A DNA stretch of 64,000 nucleotides from JAJDXO01 sp965213765 (GTDB lineage: Bacteria > Pseudomonadota > Alphaproteobacteria > Rhodospirillales > UBA2165): the NCBI GenBank assembly GCA_965213765.1, contig OZ243926.1, positions 3,906,001-3,970,000 on the forward strand. The letters run 5' to 3'. Below are positions 41,806 to 49,570 of the stretch, one piece after another (the first letter of the stretch is position 1; every line of letters begins with the position of its first letter). A program made the translations under genes and the position numbers. The notes beneath the pieces are model-generated. The model made no database searches. It was not told the DNA's origin and was given only the letters and a program-made list of their open reading frames with translations.

Positions 41806-43527
41806 CTAGGCCGCTTCACGAGGGAGATCAAAATAGAACGTGGCGCCGCCTTCCGCGTTGTTCCGAAACCCGATCCGGCCACCGTGGACTTCGACGATCG
41901 CCCTTGAAATCGAGAGGCCCAGACCGGTGCCGCCTTTCTCGCGGCTATCCGACATGTCCGACTGAGTAAACTTATCGAAAATGGTGTCCCGAAAATCCAA
42001 CGGAACCCCGGGCCCATTGTCCTTCACGGCGACCCGGACCGTTTTACCGTTCGGCGTCAGCTTCACGTCGACACGGCTGCCCGCGGGTGAAAATTTCGAC
42101 GCATTGGATATCAGGTTCGCCATAACCTGCAGCAACCGATGCCAATCCCCGGTGATCGATGCATCGGGCATATCGCGCTCCTTGACCAGAATGACGCCGA
42201 ACCGGTCCGCGTAGCCCTCGTTGTCGGCGATGGCTTGTTCCACTAGTGCATTGAGGTCCACCGGTCGCATCTCGAATTCCATGCTGCCGGATTCGATTTT
42301 TTCGATGTCGAGTATGTCATTGATCAGCCGGACCAGCCGTTCCGAGTTGCCGTGGGCGACCTTGATGAGTTGCTGAACCTGCCGGGGGATTTCGCCCAAG
42401 GCGTTTCCGCGCATTAGTCCGAGGGATCCGATGATTGACGTCAACGGCGTGCGGAGCTCGTGACTGACCGTCGAAATGAACTCGTTCTTGAAACGCTCGA
42501 TTTCCTTTCGTTCGGTGATATCGCGGGCGATACTCTCTAGAACTTCCCGGTTGCCGTAGCTGACAAACCGCGAACTGATTTCGACCGGCAGCTTGGATCC
42601 GTCCTTACGAACGTGCACGGTTTCAAAAGTCAGGCTGCCTTCCTTCCGGATACGTACAAATCGGCGGGCGGTTTCTTCCGGCCTATAATCCTCTGCATTG
42701 ATGTCCACCACGGATTTGCCGATGAGTTCCTCGGTAGTGTATCCAAGGCGCCGTGCGGCCGCGCGGTTGGCATCCAAAAATCTGATTGTGTCCGTGTCGA
42801 TAATGAATATCGAGTCTTCGGCGAATTCAAACAAGTGCCGGTATTTTTCCTCGGACTGTTCGACCGCTCTCGCGGCTTCAACCTGCTGGGTAATGTTTGT
42901 CGTGGTGCCTCGATAGCCGCGGAATTTATCAAATTCGTCAAAAAAGGGACGGCCGTTGATGTTCAGGTGCGTGGTGTTTCCGGCCTTGTCCGTCTGAGTA
43001 CAACGGAAATCATCGATTGGGCGCCGGGCGGCTATATCGGCCTTGTGTGCCCTCCAAGCCTCCCCCGATGCTCTGACGCCCGGAAGTTCCCAGCGCTTCT
43101 TCCCGACGGCGTCGTCGATGGTGCTCATGAATGTTCGCCCAATACCGCCCGACACATAGGTGAAAACGTGGTCCTCATCGGTTTCCCAGAAGCGCTGGTT
43201 GGGAATGTTGGTGAAATCCTTGATTCGGGCTTCGCTTTGGTTGAGGGCTTCGGCGCGCTCGACGACATCGCCTCGGAGCGCCTCGCTCGCGGCCATCACA
43301 TGCCGCTGCTTGGCGCCCAGGAAGAAAAACGTGGCGCCAAGGACGATCGGAGCCAAATCGACGATGAAGTGGACGGGCGAGGTCCGATGGATTTCAATGA
43401 TCGCTTGGGCGCTTGGCGTCATCCCGCCCAAACTCAGATCCAATATCCAGGCGGTAATCGGAATCAGGCATCCGCAGAGGACACCAATAGCCGTGTATCT
43501 GGGAACGATCCGGTCCATTTGGCTCAT
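41806..43527 (-). CDS. PAS-domain sensor histidine kinase, membrane-bound
   Basis: 573 residues. Two hydrophobic helices near the N-terminus (about 12-30 and 50-68) anchor it. PAS domains follow at about 100-215 (with FRGYRGTTTNITQQ) and about 225-345 (SIFIIDTDTIRFLDANRAAA, ARDITERKE). The kinase core has FISTVSHELRTPLTSIIGSL with the phospho-accepting His, the N-box MANLISNASKFSPAGSR, KDNGPGVPLDFRD and GGTGLGLSISRAIVEVHGG. It should sense an intracellular or membrane signal and phosphorylate a response regulator; none is next to it, so it is an orphan kinase. Confidence 0.9.
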   Translation of the reverse strand: MSQMDRIVPRYTAIGVLCGCLIPITAWILDLSLGGMTPSAQAIIEIHRTSPVHFIVDLAPIVLGATFFFLGAKQRHVMAASEALRGDVVERAEALNQSEARIKDFTNIPNQRFWETDEDHVFTYVSGGIGRTFMSTIDDAVGKKRWELPGVRASGEAWRAHKADIAARRPIDDFRCTQTDKAGNTTHLNINGRPFFDEFDKFRGYRGTTTNITQQVEAARAVEQSEEKYRHLFEFAEDSIFIIDTDTIRFLDANRAAARRLGYTTEELIGKSVVDINAEDYRPEETARRFVRIRKEGSLTFETVHVRKDGSKLPVEISSRFVSYGNREVLESIARDITERKEIERFKNEFISTVSHELRTPLTSIIGSLGLMRGNALGEIPRQVQQLIKVAHGNSERLVRLINDILDIEKIESGSMEFEMRPVDLNALVEQAIADNEGYADRFGVILVKERDMPDASITGDWHRLLQVMANLISNASKFSPAGSRVDVKLTPNGKTVRVAVKDNGPGVPLDFRDTIFDKFTQSDMSDSREKGGTGLGLSISRAIVEVHGGRIGFRNNAEGGATFYFDLPREAA

Positions 43528-43560
43528 GTGCGAACAATCACATCGCTCCGGCCGATTCTA

Positions 43561-43605
43561 GAGCAGTTTCCGGCCAAATTGAATCAATTTGGCCGGAAAC
43601 CGCTC
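43561..43605. repeat. Hairpin repeat family H, copy 3 (best preserved)
   Basis: GAGCAGTTTCCGGCCAAATT pairs with AATTTGGCCGGAAACCGCTC around a GAATC loop. Preceded by CTA, like the other copies (CTAGAGC). Between two genes transcribed leftwards, upstream of the kinase. Confidence 0.85.
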
Positions 43606-43654
43606 CGGAGCAAAAGATGGAGGGCGCACAGACACCCCGCGCATTACAGGTGGT

Positions 43655-44278
43655 TCAGGATTTCTCGATCCAGTTTCGGCACTCGTCGATCAGGCTGGTT
43701 TCGCCCTCGGTTCGCGCCAATACAACGTCCCCGACGGGTCTCTTGCCGGTGAGCGAAAGCCGCCAAGCCAGAAACCTGATCTGATGGGGATGGGATTCCA
43801 GAGTTGCCGCGTCAAAATAGTCATCCGGCAGCTGACCGGCTATGACCGGGTCGAGGCGGTCTTTCTCGTAAACCATCGTTCGTTTGAATATCCGCCACAC
43901 GCCGTCTTCGCGGCGCTCAAACAGATCGTGGAACTGGCCCCAAAATTCCCAATCGAACAAAATGCCGTCCGCGGATAGCCGTGAAATCAAATTCACATGA
44001 CACCTGCTGTAAGCGCGATTTGCGTTAAGCGCAACCTGGCCGCCGCCGATGAAGTGTTTACTCGACTCACCCTCTTTCCACTCGGCGAGCATATCCGCCG
44101 ATCGCCGAACGAATTCCTCGGCGGTATCGGAGATCCAGGCGATGTGAATTGTCGCATCAGGCTGGAAGCAGGCCCTGAGCGTATCCCATTCGCCGCGATC
44201 CCGGGCTTGACCCCAGGTCAGCAGAACGTCATTTATTTCGGCCTTGTCCAACAAGGCATCGCTGGATGATACGGCCAC
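43655..44278 (-). CDS. SnoaL/NTF2-like protein
   Basis: 207 residues. The first 140 match the SnoaL-like cone fold: KAEINDVLLTWGQARDRGEW, LRACFQPDATIHIAWISDTA, KHFIGGGQVALNANRAYSRC and the FWGQFHDLFERREDGVWRIF segment. Such proteins are small hydrolases, isomerases or ring-hydroxylase beta-like subunits, so the reaction is unknown. The C-terminal 60 residues (LPDDYFDAATLESHPHQIRF and RLSLTGKRPVG) recur in relatives linked to aromatic catabolism. It is divergent from the thiolase-like gene. Confidence 0.75.
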   Translation of the reverse strand: MAVSSSDALLDKAEINDVLLTWGQARDRGEWDTLRACFQPDATIHIAWISDTAEEFVRRSADMLAEWKEGESSKHFIGGGQVALNANRAYSRCHVNLISRLSADGILFDWEFWGQFHDLFERREDGVWRIFKRTMVYEKDRLDPVIAGQLPDDYFDAATLESHPHQIRFLAWRLSLTGKRPVGDVVLARTEGETSLIDECRNWIEKS

Positions 44279-44446
44279 CCCCGGCCCCCCCCAATGAGGA
44301 ATTGCTGATTTGGTAGATTCCAGCCTATACGATCAATGAATTCGTCACGACACACTTTTGACCTGTCAAACCAGCGGAATGGTATCCTGAAAGTCATTGA
44401 AATTGTGACGTTCTGCGGCCTATCGTGATGCTTCAGGGGGAAGAGA

Positions 44447-45712
44447 ATGACCACCAGCCTGCGGGGAAAAGCGGCAATTGTCGGGGCCGCGACATCTGAA
44501 TTCGGCGAAGTGCCGGGCTGGTCGCATTTCGAGCTGATGGGTCAGGCCGTGGACCGCGCCCTCGCCGATGCGGGGCTTTCCAAATCGGACATTGATGGCG
44601 TCTTTTCGGTTATCGAACCGGCCTCGCTGCCGGCGACGGCGGTCAGCGAATATCTTGGATTGCGGCCAAAAGTCCTTGAGGGAACGATGATCGGCGGATC
44701 ATCGTTCGTCAACTATCTGCAGTGGGCGGCGCTGGCGCTCGACGCCGGCCTGTGCGACACGGCTCTCATTACCTATGGCAGCAATGCCCGGAGCGGACGC
44801 CGCCGGCCGGGCGGGGCCATCCGGACGCCCCATGAAGCGGTCTACGGGGTACGGTTGGTCAATTCCTATGCCCTCGCCGCGGCCCGGCACATGGACGTCT
44901 ACGGCACCTCGCGGGAACAGTTGGCCGAAGTGGCGGTGGCTGCCAGGAAGTGGGCGCAATTGAATCCGCGCGCCGTGGAACGGGATCCGCTGACCATCGA
45001 AGATGTCATTTCCTCGCGCATGGTCTCCGACCCGTTGACGGTTCGCGATTGCTGCCTGATCACCGATGGCGCCGGAGCGGTGATTATGGTTCGAACGGAG
45101 CGGGCAAAGGATTTTCCCCAATCCCCCGCCTATGTTTTGGGCGTCGCCGCCGAGACCTCTCATCAACAGATTGCGCAAATGGAAGACCTGACGGTGACCG
45201 CCGCGGCCCGATCCGGTCCCCGCGCCTTCGAAATGGCGGGCATGGCGCCGGGGGATGTCGATGTGTTGGCGCTGTACGACGCCTTCACCATAAACACGCT
45301 GCTGTTTTTGGAAGACCTCGGATATTGCCCAAAGGGCGAAGGCGGAAATTTCCTGGAAGGCGGCACCATAGCGCCCGGCGGAACCCTGGCCGTCAATACC
45401 AATGGCGGCGGCCTGAGCTGCGTGCACCCCGGGATGTACGGCCTGTTTCTGATTGTCGAAGCCGTCGAGCAGCTTCGGGGCATTGCCAATGACCGGCAGG
45501 TGCCGGGTGCCAATGACCGGCAGGTGCCGGGTGCCAATGACCGGCAGGTGCCGGGTGCCAATGACCGGCAGGTGCCGGGTGCCAATGACCGGCAGGTGCC
45601 GGGTGCCAATGACCGGCAGGTGCCGGGTGCCGAGGTGGCGTTGGTGCACGGCAATGGCGGCACCCTGTCGACCCAAGTCACGGCACTATTGGGGACCGCC
45701 TCTACTCTCTGA
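44447..45712 (+). CDS. Thiolase-like protein with six-fold octapeptide repeat
   Basis: 421 residues of the SCP-x/acetyl-CoA acetyltransferase-like group. Matching parts are AAIVGAATSEFGEVPGWSHF, RALADAGLSKSDIDGVFSVI, CDTALITYGSNARSGRR, DVLALYDAFTINTLLFLEDL and the C-terminal GGGLSCVHPGMYGLF. At the usual position of the nucleophilic Cys it reads IGGSSFVNYLQWA, as in non-catalytic or atypical subfamilies, so it may not be a normal thiolase. Near residue 347 the octapeptide ANDRQVPG is repeated six times before resuming with AEVALVHGNG; the ancestral protein probably had one copy. Its end overlaps the convergent Lrp gene by 11 bases. Confidence 0.82.
   Translation: MTTSLRGKAAIVGAATSEFGEVPGWSHFELMGQAVDRALADAGLSKSDIDGVFSVIEPASLPATAVSEYLGLRPKVLEGTMIGGSSFVNYLQWAALALDAGLCDTALITYGSNARSGRRRPGGAIRTPHEAVYGVRLVNSYALAAARHMDVYGTSREQLAEVAVAARKWAQLNPRAVERDPLTIEDVISSRMVSDPLTVRDCCLITDGAGAVIMVRTERAKDFPQSPAYVLGVAAETSHQQIAQMEDLTVTAAARSGPRAFEMAGMAPGDVDVLALYDAFTINTLLFLEDLGYCPKGEGGNFLEGGTIAPGGTLAVNTNGGGLSCVHPGMYGLFLIVEAVEQLRGIANDRQVPGANDRQVPGANDRQVPGANDRQVPGANDRQVPGANDRQVPGAEVALVHGNGGTLSTQVTALLGTASTL
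45485..45628 (+). repeat. Six perfect 24-bp tandem repeats in the thiolase-like gene
   Basis: Units at 45485, 45509, 45533, 45557, 45581 and 45605, each beginning GCCAATGACCGGCAGGTGCC, all identical over 24 bases. They encode ANDRQVPG in frame. Perfect identity points to recent slippage expansion. Confidence 0.95.
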
Positions 45713-46199
45713 CCCGGGAGCGGGAGATCTCGGCAATGGGGAGCGCCCGGCTGCGACGGATTTCCTCCAACACCACATAGGATTTGACACTGCCGATCCC
45801 GGGAAGGGGAATGAGTTCGTTCATCAGAAACTCGGAAAATGCCTGCAAAGTGGGCATGGCGACCCGGAGCAGATAGTCCGTGTCTCCGGCCAGCGAATAG
45901 CACTCGGTTACCGCCGGTAAAGATTCGACAGCCTCGACAAATGCGATCGCCGGGTTTTCTCCATGCGCACTTAAGGAGACATGGATAAACGCCGAAATGT
46001 CCAAGCCGACGGCTGCCGGGTCTACCTCGGCCCGGTACCCGTTGATGATACCCTCGGCTTCCAGGCGCTTCACCCGGCGGTGGCATTGGGACGCCGAGAG
46101 GAACGCAATCTCGGCCAGTTCCGCATTCGAGGCCCGTCCATGGGTTTGCAAATGGTTGAGTATGCGGATATCGGCGGCATCCAGCGCCATTCCCTGCAT
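45702..46199 (-). CDS. Lrp/AsnC-family transcriptional regulator
   Basis: 165 residues. N-terminal helix-turn-helix LDAADIRILNHLQTHGRASN and AELAEIAFLSASQCHRRVKR, then the effector (RAM) domain with VTECYSLAGDTDYLLRVAMP and FLMNELIPLPGIGSVKSYVV. It has the typical length and order. Lrp-type regulators usually respond to amino acids and regulate nearby transport or catabolic genes. It converges on the thiolase-like gene with an 11-base overlap of the 3' ends, so antisense effects between the two transcripts are possible. Confidence 0.92.
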   Translation of the reverse strand: MQGMALDAADIRILNHLQTHGRASNAELAEIAFLSASQCHRRVKRLEAEGIINGYRAEVDPAAVGLDISAFIHVSLSAHGENPAIAFVEAVESLPAVTECYSLAGDTDYLLRVAMPTLQAFSEFLMNELIPLPGIGSVKSYVVLEEIRRSRALPIAEISRSRVRE

Positions 46200-46312
46200 G
46201 ATCCTTGCCTCTCATGTGGAATTAGCCTCCGATTTTCGCATCTTCCGCGGATATGTGGGAGTCCTTTGCAAGTTCCCTGCATGAACCTTGCCGCGGAGTC
46301 GAAAAAGCGGAC

Positions 46313-46495
46313 TGGGATCTGTACTCGATTAGGGGATTCTCCTTTTTGCGCCCTCTCTCCCGGGAAGGGGGCGAGCGGACCCGATGCGGCAACGCGACTA
46401 CTCCCTCTCCCTCTGACGGGGGCGAGGGACCTTGTGCCGCGCCGTCCTCATCGCCGCAACACTCCTATGGCGGCTCAATTGAGTCCGGACCTTAG
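46313..46495 (+). repeat. MITE-like dispersed repeat, copy e (short, internally deleted)
   Basis: It occupies most of the gap 46200-46500. Left end GGGATCTGTACTCGATTAGG, right end GGCTCAATTGAGTCCGGACC followed by TTAG. About 183 bases long: the middle part present in copies b and c is missing, while both ends and the CCTCTGACGGGGGCGAGGG stem remain. Adjacent to the IclR gene's 3' end. Confidence 0.78.
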
Positions 46496-46500
46496 CCGGA

Positions 46501-47307
46501 TCAGGTTTCCACCGCGGCGACGATCTCGCGTGCGGCATCCTGAAGGGCGGTCAGGTGTTCGGCGGCGAACGCCTCGACGGTGAGCGCCTTGCGCGGCCAG
46601 ACCATCGACACGGTGCCATGCACCCTGCTTTCGCCGGCCAGCGGCACCGCCATGGCCTCCAACCCGTCGTCATACGCGTTGCGCAGTTGTCCCTGCCCGC
46701 CGCCGAAGGCGGGGTCGCGCACCGCATATCCCGCATCGCGGACCGCATCCAGGGTCGCTTGAAACTCTCGGCCGCCGCCGATCCGGCGGTTGAGAGGGTC
46801 GGCGGATTTCTCGAGACGGGCGATGATGTCCCGCCGTTCGTCCTCCGGGCAGAACGCCAGATAGGCCCGGCCCACGGAAGACAGGCTCATGCAGATTTCG
46901 TATCCCAGCCGGTCGCGGTTGAGCATGATTGGAGAGGTGGGCCGGCTGGTCTCCTTGAGGATCATGCTTTCGCGGCGCTCCGGTTCGAGTACAGCGAGAT
47001 CGGACGGCCAGGTCAGCTGCCGGCACAGGGAATCGATGACCGGCGCGGCGATATCCGCCAGACGGTCGCTCTCGTCTCCGCCGCCCGCCAGCCGCTGCAG
47101 CCGGTAGGTCGCGCGATAAAGCCCGTCGCCGATGGATCGCCGAACCACGCCGGCGGTTTCAAGGGTGTGGAGGATTCTGATCAGCGTCGGGCGCGGCAGT
47201 CCGGTCGCCTCGTAGAGGTCTTTGAGGGATGCGGCACGCCGCTCCTGAAGCGCCTCCATTACCTCAAGGCCGCGCTCCAGCGCCCGGATGCGTTTTGTTT
47301 CCGACAT
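46501..47307 (-). CDS. IclR-family transcriptional regulator
   Basis: 268 residues from the ATG at 47307. The frame is open far upstream to 49434, but that stretch is antisense to other genes. The N-terminal winged helix is MSETKRIRALERGLEVMEAL with ASLKDLYEATGLPRPTLIRI, and the IclR effector domain follows (SVGRAYLAFCPEDERRDIIA, RNAYDDGLEAMAVPLAGESR). It lies 59 bases downstream of the SDR in the same direction and near the divergent hpsN-like gene, so it probably controls both. A TTCCG-N5-CGGAA dyad sits just before its start. Confidence 0.9.
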   Translation of the reverse strand: MSETKRIRALERGLEVMEALQERRAASLKDLYEATGLPRPTLIRILHTLETAGVVRRSIGDGLYRATYRLQRLAGGGDESDRLADIAAPVIDSLCRQLTWPSDLAVLEPERRESMILKETSRPTSPIMLNRDRLGYEICMSLSSVGRAYLAFCPEDERRDIIARLEKSADPLNRRIGGGREFQATLDAVRDAGYAVRDPAFGGGQGQLRNAYDDGLEAMAVPLAGESRVHGTVSMVWPRKALTVEAFAAEHLTALQDAAREIVAAVET

Positions 47308-47315
47308 GTTGCGTT

Positions 47316-47330
47316 TTCCGACCAGCGGAA
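47316..47330. promoter_or_regulatory. Candidate IclR autoregulatory dyad
   Basis: TTCCG-ACCAG-CGGAA, a perfect inverted repeat with a 5-bp spacer ending 8 bases upstream of the IclR start codon. Size and place suit an IclR-type site; no second clear copy was found before hpsN. Confidence 0.4.
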
Positions 47331-47366
47331 TAATAGCGGGTAGGGCCCCAACGGTCCAACAGCCGG

Positions 47367-48113
47367 CTACCAAGCGGTCCAGCCGCCATCGACCCGGATC
47401 GAGGTGCCGGTTACCATGGCGGCGGCGGGTGAACAGAGGTAGAGAACCGCGCCGGCCACGTCCGAGAGTTGCGCCAGCCTGCCGGACGCTATGTTGTTGA
47501 GCACGGTTGCCTTGAACTCCGGATTCTCGAACATGGGCCGGGTCATGGGCGTATCGACGAAGGTTGCGGCGACCGTATTGGCGCGAATGCCTTGGGGAGC
47601 GGCTTCCACGCCGAGGGCTTTGGTGAATCCCTCGACCCCATGCTTGGTGGCGCAGTAGAGGGTGCGGTTGGGCGCGCCGACATGTCCCATCTGAGACGAG
47701 ATATTGACGATTGAGCCGTATCCGCCCCGGCGCATCACCCGGACAGCGCTCTGACAGGTGCGGATCACCGATGTCAGGTTGAGTCCGGTCATCCATTGTA
47801 GCGTTTCGGCGCTGATATCGGTGACCGGCTCCGGCTTGTTGCCGCCCGCCGATGTGACGACGATATGGAGCTTTTCCAAGTCTTCGATCCTGGGGTAAAG
47901 GCGGTCGGCGAGAACATCCTCGGCCCAGTAGCTGATCCGGTCCGGATTTTCCGCCCGAAGGCTCATAAGATCCTCTTCGGTTCGCGAGACGCCGATCACA
48001 TCCGCGCCCGCTTCGGCCAGCGCCAGGGCGCTGGCCCGGCCGAGGCCCTTGCCGGCACCGGTTACCAGGGCCGTCTGGCCCGATAGGTCCACTGCGAGTC
48101 CCTCCGCACCCAT
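47367..48113 (-). CDS. Short-chain dehydrogenase/reductase
   Basis: 248 residues, classical SDR. Cofactor loop TALVTGAGKGLGRASALALA (about residues 14-33), TSAGGNKPEP near 90, and the catalytic set in NISSQMGHVGAPNRTLYCAT followed by KHG (Ser, Tyr, Lys). VSRTEED after the second strand, with Arg, points to NADP(H). The C-terminal GTSIRVDGGWTAW is family-typical. It is divergent from the hpsN-like gene with 88 bases between them and upstream of iclR. A role as alcohol dehydrogenase for dihydroxypropanesulfonate epimerisation is possible by context only. Confidence 0.87.
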   Translation of the reverse strand: MGAEGLAVDLSGQTALVTGAGKGLGRASALALAEAGADVIGVSRTEEDLMSLRAENPDRISYWAEDVLADRLYPRIEDLEKLHIVVTSAGGNKPEPVTDISAETLQWMTGLNLTSVIRTCQSAVRVMRRGGYGSIVNISSQMGHVGAPNRTLYCATKHGVEGFTKALGVEAAPQGIRANTVAATFVDTPMTRPMFENPEFKATVLNNIASGRLAQLSDVAGAVLYLCSPAAAMVTGTSIRVDGGWTAW

Positions 48114-48201
48114 ACCCGTTCTCCCCGTTCGCGTCTTTATGTCCGGATTGGCATCCCGTAAAGTCCAGCGACATTAAAGCCACCGATCCAGGGAGATCAC
48201 A

Positions 48202-49488
48202 ATGGCCCGCTATCTCAAGGAAGGCATCACCGCCGAAGAGGCCAGGGAACAGGACGCCAAGGTTCGCAAGATCGTCGAGGATATTCTCGCCCAGATCGAA
48301 GCCCGCGGCATGGATGCGGTTCGGGAGTATGCCGAAAAATTCGACAACTATGCGCCCGATGACTTCCGAATGAGCCGGGCCGACATCGACGCCTGCTACG
48401 ATCAAGTGACCGGGCAGAACATCGAGGATATCAAATTCGCCCAGGCGCAAATCCGCAACTTCGCCGAAATTCAGAAGGCCGCCCTGGCCGATGTGGAGGA
48501 AGAGACCTATCCCGGCGTCGTCCTGGGCCATAAGAACGTGCCGGTAAATGCGGTCGGCTGTTACGTGCCGGGCGGACGGTATCCCATGGTGGCGTCGGCG
48601 CATATGTCGGTCGTGACCGCCAATGTGGCGGGCGTGAAGCGCATCGCCGCCTGCGCGCCGCCCTATGAAGGGAAGCCGTCGCCCGCCATCATCGTCGCCC
48701 AGGACCTCGCGGGCGCCGATGAAATCTATTGCCTTGGCGGTGTGCAGGCCATGGGCGCCATGGCGCTCGGCGCGGGCGATATCCAGCCGGTCGACATGCT
48801 GGTCGGGCCCGGGAATGCTTATGTCGCCGAGGCCAAGCGCCAACTCTTCGGCCGTGTCGGCATCGATCTGCTCGCCGGCCCGACGGAGACCCTGGTGATT
48901 GCCGATGAGACGGTGGATGGCGAGCTGTGCGCCGCGGATCTGCTGGGCCAGGCGGAGCACGGCCCCAGCTCGCCGGCCGTCCTGCTCACAAATTCCGAGG
49001 CACTGGCCAACGACACCATGGCCGAGATCGAACGCCAGTTGAAAATCCTGCCGACCGGTGAGACCGCGGGCGCCGCGTGGCGCGACTACGGTCAGGTGAT
49101 CGTCTGCGACGACTACGGCGAGATGGTCCAAGTGGCTGATGACATCGCTTCGGAGCACGTTCAGGTCATGACCAGGGATCCGCAGTATTTCCTCGACAAC
49201 ATGACCAATTACGGCGCGCTGTTTCTGGGGCCGGAGACCAATGTTTCCTATGGCGACAAGGTGATCGGCACAAATCACACCCTGCCGACCAAGCGGGCGG
49301 GGCGCTACACCGGCGGCCTGTGGGTGGGCAAGTTCATCAAGACCCACACCTACCAGCGGGTTACCGAGGAAGCTTCGGTGGAAATCGGCAAGTACTGCTC
49401 GCGGCTCTGCGCGCTTGAAGGCTTCGCCGGCCACAAGGAGCAGGCCGACATCCGCCTTCGCCGTTACGCGGGCATCAACGAGGGGTGA
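48202..49488 (+). CDS. hpsN: Sulfopropanediol 3-dehydrogenase-like protein (HpsN branch of the HisD family)
   Basis: 428 residues of the histidinol dehydrogenase fold. Zinc ligands correspond to Gln250 and His253 (LLGQAEHGPSSPAVLL), Asp352 (SYGDKVIGTNHTLPT) and His411; the catalytic pair Glu318-His319 is in ASEHVQVMTRDP. The segments VGCYVPGGRYPMVASAHMSV and YTGGLWVGKFIKTHTYQRV agree with HpsN, which oxidises (R)-2,3-dihydroxypropane-1-sulfonate to (R)-sulfolactate with NAD. No other his gene is nearby and an IclR and SDR accompany it, so catabolism fits better than histidine synthesis. Automatic annotation may say histidinol dehydrogenase. Start has CAGGGAGA upstream. Confidence 0.78.
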   Translation: MARYLKEGITAEEAREQDAKVRKIVEDILAQIEARGMDAVREYAEKFDNYAPDDFRMSRADIDACYDQVTGQNIEDIKFAQAQIRNFAEIQKAALADVEEETYPGVVLGHKNVPVNAVGCYVPGGRYPMVASAHMSVVTANVAGVKRIAACAPPYEGKPSPAIIVAQDLAGADEIYCLGGVQAMGAMALGAGDIQPVDMLVGPGNAYVAEAKRQLFGRVGIDLLAGPTETLVIADETVDGELCAADLLGQAEHGPSSPAVLLTNSEALANDTMAEIERQLKILPTGETAGAAWRDYGQVIVCDDYGEMVQVADDIASEHVQVMTRDPQYFLDNMTNYGALFLGPETNVSYGDKVIGTNHTLPTKRAGRYTGGLWVGKFIKTHTYQRVTEEASVEIGKYCSRLCALEGFAGHKEQADIRLRRYAGINEG

Positions 49489-49570
49489 TCAGGGCCCTCG
49501 CCGAATTGATGGAACTTGAGGAACATGCCGGGCTCAGGGCGATGGACGGCGAGCCCGAGCCGCTTATCCC

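Noticed and set aside
45485..45628. Possible CRISPR array
   Set aside because: Repeats are contiguous with no spacers and in frame with a coding sequence.
46501..49434. A 977-codon open frame on the minus strand
   Set aside because: Only its last 268 codons are the IclR gene. The rest is antisense to the SDR and the hpsN-like gene in high-GC DNA and shows low-complexity, family-free sequence.
48202..49488. Plain histidine-biosynthetic hisD
   Set aside because: No his genes nearby, and motifs plus IclR/SDR context fit the HpsN branch better; kept as an alternative in the entry.
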